Below are positions 61,426-64,000 of a stretch of DNA of 64,000 bases, in pieces. Both the position numbers and the translations under genes were made by a program. Source of the DNA: Jannaschia sp. S6380 (GTDB lineage: Bacteria > Pseudomonadota > Alphaproteobacteria > Rhodobacterales > Rhodobacteraceae); assembly GCF_023015695.1 (NCBI RefSeq), contig NZ_JALKAS010000001.1, positions 868,001 to 932,000 of the forward strand. Direction: 5' to 3'. The notes below the pieces were generated by a model. The model saw only the letters and a program-made list of their open reading frames with translations, was not told the origin of the DNA and ran no database searches. Each line of letters opens with the position of its first letter. The stretch's first letter is position 1.

Positions 61426-61814
61426 CCGGTTTCGGCCAGGCCCCGCGCCTTGGCCGCGACCTCCTCGGCGCGGGCCGCCAGCGCGTCGATCCGGTCGAGC
61501 GCGGCCTGCGGCACCGCCTCGCGGATCTCGGGATCCGGTTTTGGATGGGCCTGCATCTCGTCGAGCAGCTGTGTCTGCTGGGCCAGCCGACGGTCCAGGG
61601 CGCGCAGTTCCTCCTCGGCCGAGATCGACTTGTCGGCCAACATCAGCCCGGCCATCAGCAGCATCCGGTCCTGCGTCAGCCGCGTGCCCGAGGCGGTCAG
61701 GACTTTCGCCTCCCGGTTCAGCAGTTCGGCCGCGGCGCTCAGGTATCCTTCCTCGCCGTCCTGGCAGGCAACGGTGAAGGATCGGCCCCCGATCTCGATG
61801 GTCATGTCAGGCAT
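61422..61814 (-). CDS. zapA: Cell division protein ZapA
   Basis: A 130-aa protein. The N-terminal MTIEIGGRSFTVACQDGEEG with YLSAAAELLNREA is the ZapA core fold, and LTQDRMLLMAGLMLADKSIS leads into a coiled coil that runs to the end. ZapA bundles FtsZ filaments at the division site. The start at 61814 gives MPDMTIEIGG; a start at 61805 would also work. The first codons overlap the upstream coiled-coil gene by 8 bp. Convergent with the SDR gene. Confidence 0.9.
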   Translation of the reverse strand: MPDMTIEIGGRSFTVACQDGEEGYLSAAAELLNREAKVLTASGTRLTQDRMLLMAGLMLADKSISAEEELRALDRRLAQQTQLLDEMQAHPKPDPEIREAVPQAALDRIDALAARAEEVAAKARGLAETG

Positions 61815-62178
61815 CGGTCGTCTCCAGGATGGGTTCCAGTTCGGCCAGCAGGGATTTCATCTCGGCCAGGTCCTGTGTGCGGGCGGCACGCAGCTCGGCG
61901 ATCTCGGCCTGCAGCGCGGCGACGTCGGGGGCGTCGGCCTCCGCCGCCCGGTCGCTCTCGGCGCGCGCGACGGCATCGTCGAGGGCCTCCTCGCGGTCGC
62001 GGGCCTGCTGCTCCAGCGTGGCGATGGTCTGGCGCGCCTCCTGCAGTTCCGCCTCGGCGGCCTTCAGGTCGGCGCCGGCATCCGGGGCGGCCTGCACCGC
62101 GTCCAGCGCCTCCGACGCCGCGCCCAGCGCCGCCTCGAGCCGCGCGATCCGGGCGTCGAGTTCCGCTTGATCCGCCAT
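61807..62178 (-). CDS. Coiled-coil protein translated with zapA
   Basis: A 123-aa highly acidic, Ala/Glu-rich protein, beginning MADQAELDARIARLEAALGA and continuing AAEAELQEARQTIATLEQQA and RDREEALDDAVARAESD, almost a continuous coiled coil. No other domain is present. GGAGCGG precedes the ATG at 62178; the frame is open further upstream but the family-like coiled coil starts here. Its stop is inside zapA (8-bp overlap), so it is likely a partner of ZapA in division, by inference from coupling. It is divergent from tkt. Confidence 0.78.
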   Translation of the reverse strand: MADQAELDARIARLEAALGAASEALDAVQAAPDAGADLKAAEAELQEARQTIATLEQQARDREEALDDAVARAESDRAAEADAPDVAALQAEIAELRAARTQDLAEMKSLLAELEPILETTDA

Positions 62179-62311
62179 ATCCGCTCCGTTCCTTGCCGTT
62201 TCGTGCACAAGGGACCGCAATTGACCGCCGGTGTCAAAGCCCCCGCCGCATCGTCTTGCACGTTGGCCGGAGCCTGCTAGGACGGACGCGACAGCGACGG
62301 AGTGACATGAC

Positions 62312-64000
62312 ATGAGCGACCAGACCCCCGACCGGACCGATGCCGGCGTCGATCTCGATGCCCTCCGCGCCACCCACCCCGAGCATTGGCGCCGCGCCGC
62401 CGCCATCCGCACGCTGACCCTCGACGCCGTGGCCGCCGCGAAGTCGGGCCATACCGGGATGCCGCTCGGCATGGCCGACGTGGCGACCGTGCTGTGGGAA
62501 AAGCACCTGAAGTTCGACGCGAGCCGACCCGACTGGCCCGACCGCGACCGGTTCATCCTGTCGACGGGGCACGGCTCCATGTTGCTCTATTCGCTGCTGC
62601 ACCTGACCGGATACCCCGAGATGACGCTGCAACAGCTGCGCGATTTCCGTCAGCTGGGCGGGATCACGGCCGGTCACCCGGAATACGGCCACGCGCCGGG
62701 GATCGAGATGACGACCGGGCCGCTGGGCCAGGGCATCGCCTCCTCGGTCGGCTTCGCCATCGCCGAGGAGATCCTGCGCGCCCGTTACGGCCGCAAGATC
62801 GTCGACCATCACACCTGGGTCATCGCCGGTGACGGCTGTCTAATGGAGGGGGTCAGCCAGGAAGCGATCACCCTTGCCGGCAAGCTGGAACTGTCCAAGC
62901 TGATCGTGCTGTTCGACGACAACGGCATCACCATCGACGGCAAGGTTTCGTTGTCGGACATCACCGACCAGCGGCAGCGCTTCAAATCGGCCGGCTGGGA
63001 CGTGATCGAGATCGACGGACACGACCCCGTGGCGATCGACGCCGCGCTGACCCAGGCCAAGAAGGGCAAGAAGCCGACCATGGTGGCATGCCGCACGCAT
63101 ATCGCGCTCGGCTCCTCGGCACAGGACACGGCCAAGGGGCACGGCGCGTTGACCGATCCGGACGTGGTCGCGGCGACCAAGCGCGCCTACGGCTGGGACC
63201 AGGCGCCGTTCGAGATCCCGTCCGACCTCAAGACCGATTGGGAGTCGATCGGTGCCCGCGGCGCCAAGGACCGCGCCGAATGGGAGGTGCGGATGGCGGA
63301 ACTCGGCGCGGGAAAGCGCGGTGAGTTCGAGCGTGCCTTGAAGGGCGAGCCGCCGCGCAAGCTGTCCGCGACGATCAAGGCATTGAAGCGCCAGATGGCC
63401 GAAAGCCAGCCCTCGGTCGCGACGCGCAAGTCGTCCGAGAAGGTGCTGGAGGTCGTGAATCCCATCATGGCCGAGACGGTGGGCGGATCGGCGGACCTGA
63501 CAGGCTCGAACAACACGCTGACCGAGGGGTTGGGCATCTTCGACGCGGAGAACCGCGCGGGACGCTACATCTATTACGGCATCCGCGAGCACGGAATGGC
63601 CGCCTGCCTGAACGGCATGGCGCTGCACGGGGGCATCCGACCCTATGGCGGGACGTTCTTCTGCTTCACCGATTACGCGCGGCCGGCGATGCGGCTCTCG
63701 GCGTTGATGGGTTTGCCGGTCACCTATGTGATGACGCATGACAGCATCGGTCTGGGCGAGGACGGGCCCACGCACCAGCCGGTCGAACATCTGGCGATGT
63801 GCCGGGCCACCCCGAACACCCATGTCTTCCGCCCCTGCGACACCGTCGAGACAGCCGAGGCGTGGGAATTGGCGCTGACCTCGACCCGGACGCCATCGAT
63901 CCTGTCGCTGACGCGGCAGAACCTTTCGACGCTGCGCAAGGATTACACCAACAAGAACATGGTGGCGCAAGGCGCCTACGTCCTGGCGGAGGCCGAGACC
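62312..64000 (+). CDS. tkt: Transketolase (partial, runs off the right edge)
   Basis: The first 563 codons of a transketolase of about 670 residues; the C-terminal end lies outside the window. TPP-dependent transfer of two-carbon units in the pentose phosphate and Calvin-type routes. Landmarks: [60 protein letters not shown], and the TPP motif [20 protein letters not shown] with [11 protein letters not shown]. The Pyr domain has [20 protein letters not shown] and [20 protein letters not shown]. The ATG at 62312 follows CGGAGTGAC; no frame change is seen up to the edge. Confidence 0.96.
   Translation, partial: MSDQTPDRTDAGVDLDALRATHPEHWRRAAAIRTLTLDAVAAAKSGHTGMPLGMADVATVLWEKHLKFDASRPDWPDRDRFILSTGHGSMLLYSLLHLTGYPEMTLQQLRDFRQLGGITAGHPEYGHAPGIEMTTGPLGQGIASSVGFAIAEEILRARYGRKIVDHHTWVIAGDGCLMEGVSQEAITLAGKLELSKLIVLFDDNGITIDGKVSLSDITDQRQRFKSAGWDVIEIDGHDPVAIDAALTQAKKGKKPTMVACRTHIALGSSAQDTAKGHGALTDPDVVAATKRAYGWDQAPFEIPSDLKTDWESIGARGAKDRAEWEVRMAELGAGKRGEFERALKGEPPRKLSATIKALKRQMAESQPSVATRKSSEKVLEVVNPIMAETVGGSADLTGSNNTLTEGLGIFDAENRAGRYIYYGIREHGMAACLNGMALHGGIRPYGGTFFCFTDYARPAMRLSALMGLPVTYVMTHDSIGLGEDGPTHQPVEHLAMCRATPNTHVFRPCDTVETAEAWELALTSTRTPSILSLTRQNLSTLRKDYTNKNMVAQGAYVLAEAET

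Overview
The window looks like a chromosomal segment of a marine Rhodobacterales (Roseobacter-type) alphaproteobacterium. The evidence is high G+C, a dmdA-acuI DMSP gene set, a circularly permuted two-piece tmRNA gene with an Ala-rich tag ending LAA, alphaproteobacterial SspB, and the run dnaB / alr / radA / cvpA / purF. Most of it is core metabolism and cell maintenance, with a few A+T-richer patches that look acquired.

Layout. 1-2940: the N-terminal part of a photolyase cut by the left edge, then a BCCT transporter (minus strand). 2941-6923: a minus-strand operon DUF2182 - DUF1326 - DinB - dmdA - acuI. The first four genes are joined by ATGA overlaps, so DMSP demethylation and acrylyl-CoA reduction are co-expressed with a metal-type DUF pair and a DinB-fold protein. 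7105-8136: an orphan PotD-like binding protein. 8283-9671: an A+T-rich RTX protein. 10184-12766: DUF4345 and a vanadium-type haloperoxidase. 12970-13911: permuted tmRNA and SspB, two parts of the trans-translation/ClpXP route; clpP and clpX lie at 33-35 kb. 13978-16006: fumC with a 57-aa DUF4169 gene and an RHH gene in overlapping order. 16232-16723: an LprI-like protein in a low-G+C patch. 16975-18635 aroB/aroK, divergent from an 18721-21743 operon (small membrane protein, periplasmic protein, xerD, ytoQ). 21806-27892: a CorC/HlyC-type membrane protein, secreted and membrane proteins, a DUF2235 hydrolase and an orphan form-II CoxL-like molybdoenzyme. 28031-35160: valS, glycosyltransferase-like gene, ArsR-SRPBCC fusion, clpP, clpX.

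35161-36632 is a low-G+C insertion carrying a solitary AbaSI/PvuRts1I-like modification-dependent restriction endonuclease, the strongest defence candidate here. It is followed by an antenna-less FAD-domain photolyase relative (36633), a SPOR lipoprotein, dacA-type DD-carboxypeptidase, tmk-holB-tatD, a 57-aa Cys/His-rich secreted protein, a VOC-WYL regulator pair preceded by a perfect palindrome, a Tat-exported cyclase, pyrC-pyrE, two tandem Excalibur lipoproteins, dnaB, RidA, an MBL hydrolase, alr, radA, cvpA-purF, a membrane methyltransferase, DUF1284, bioY, an SDR, zapA with a coiled-coil partner, and transketolase cut by the right edge.

No rRNA, tRNA, intact insertion sequence or CRISPR array was seen. 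All family assignments come from reading motifs by eye; no database search was run.
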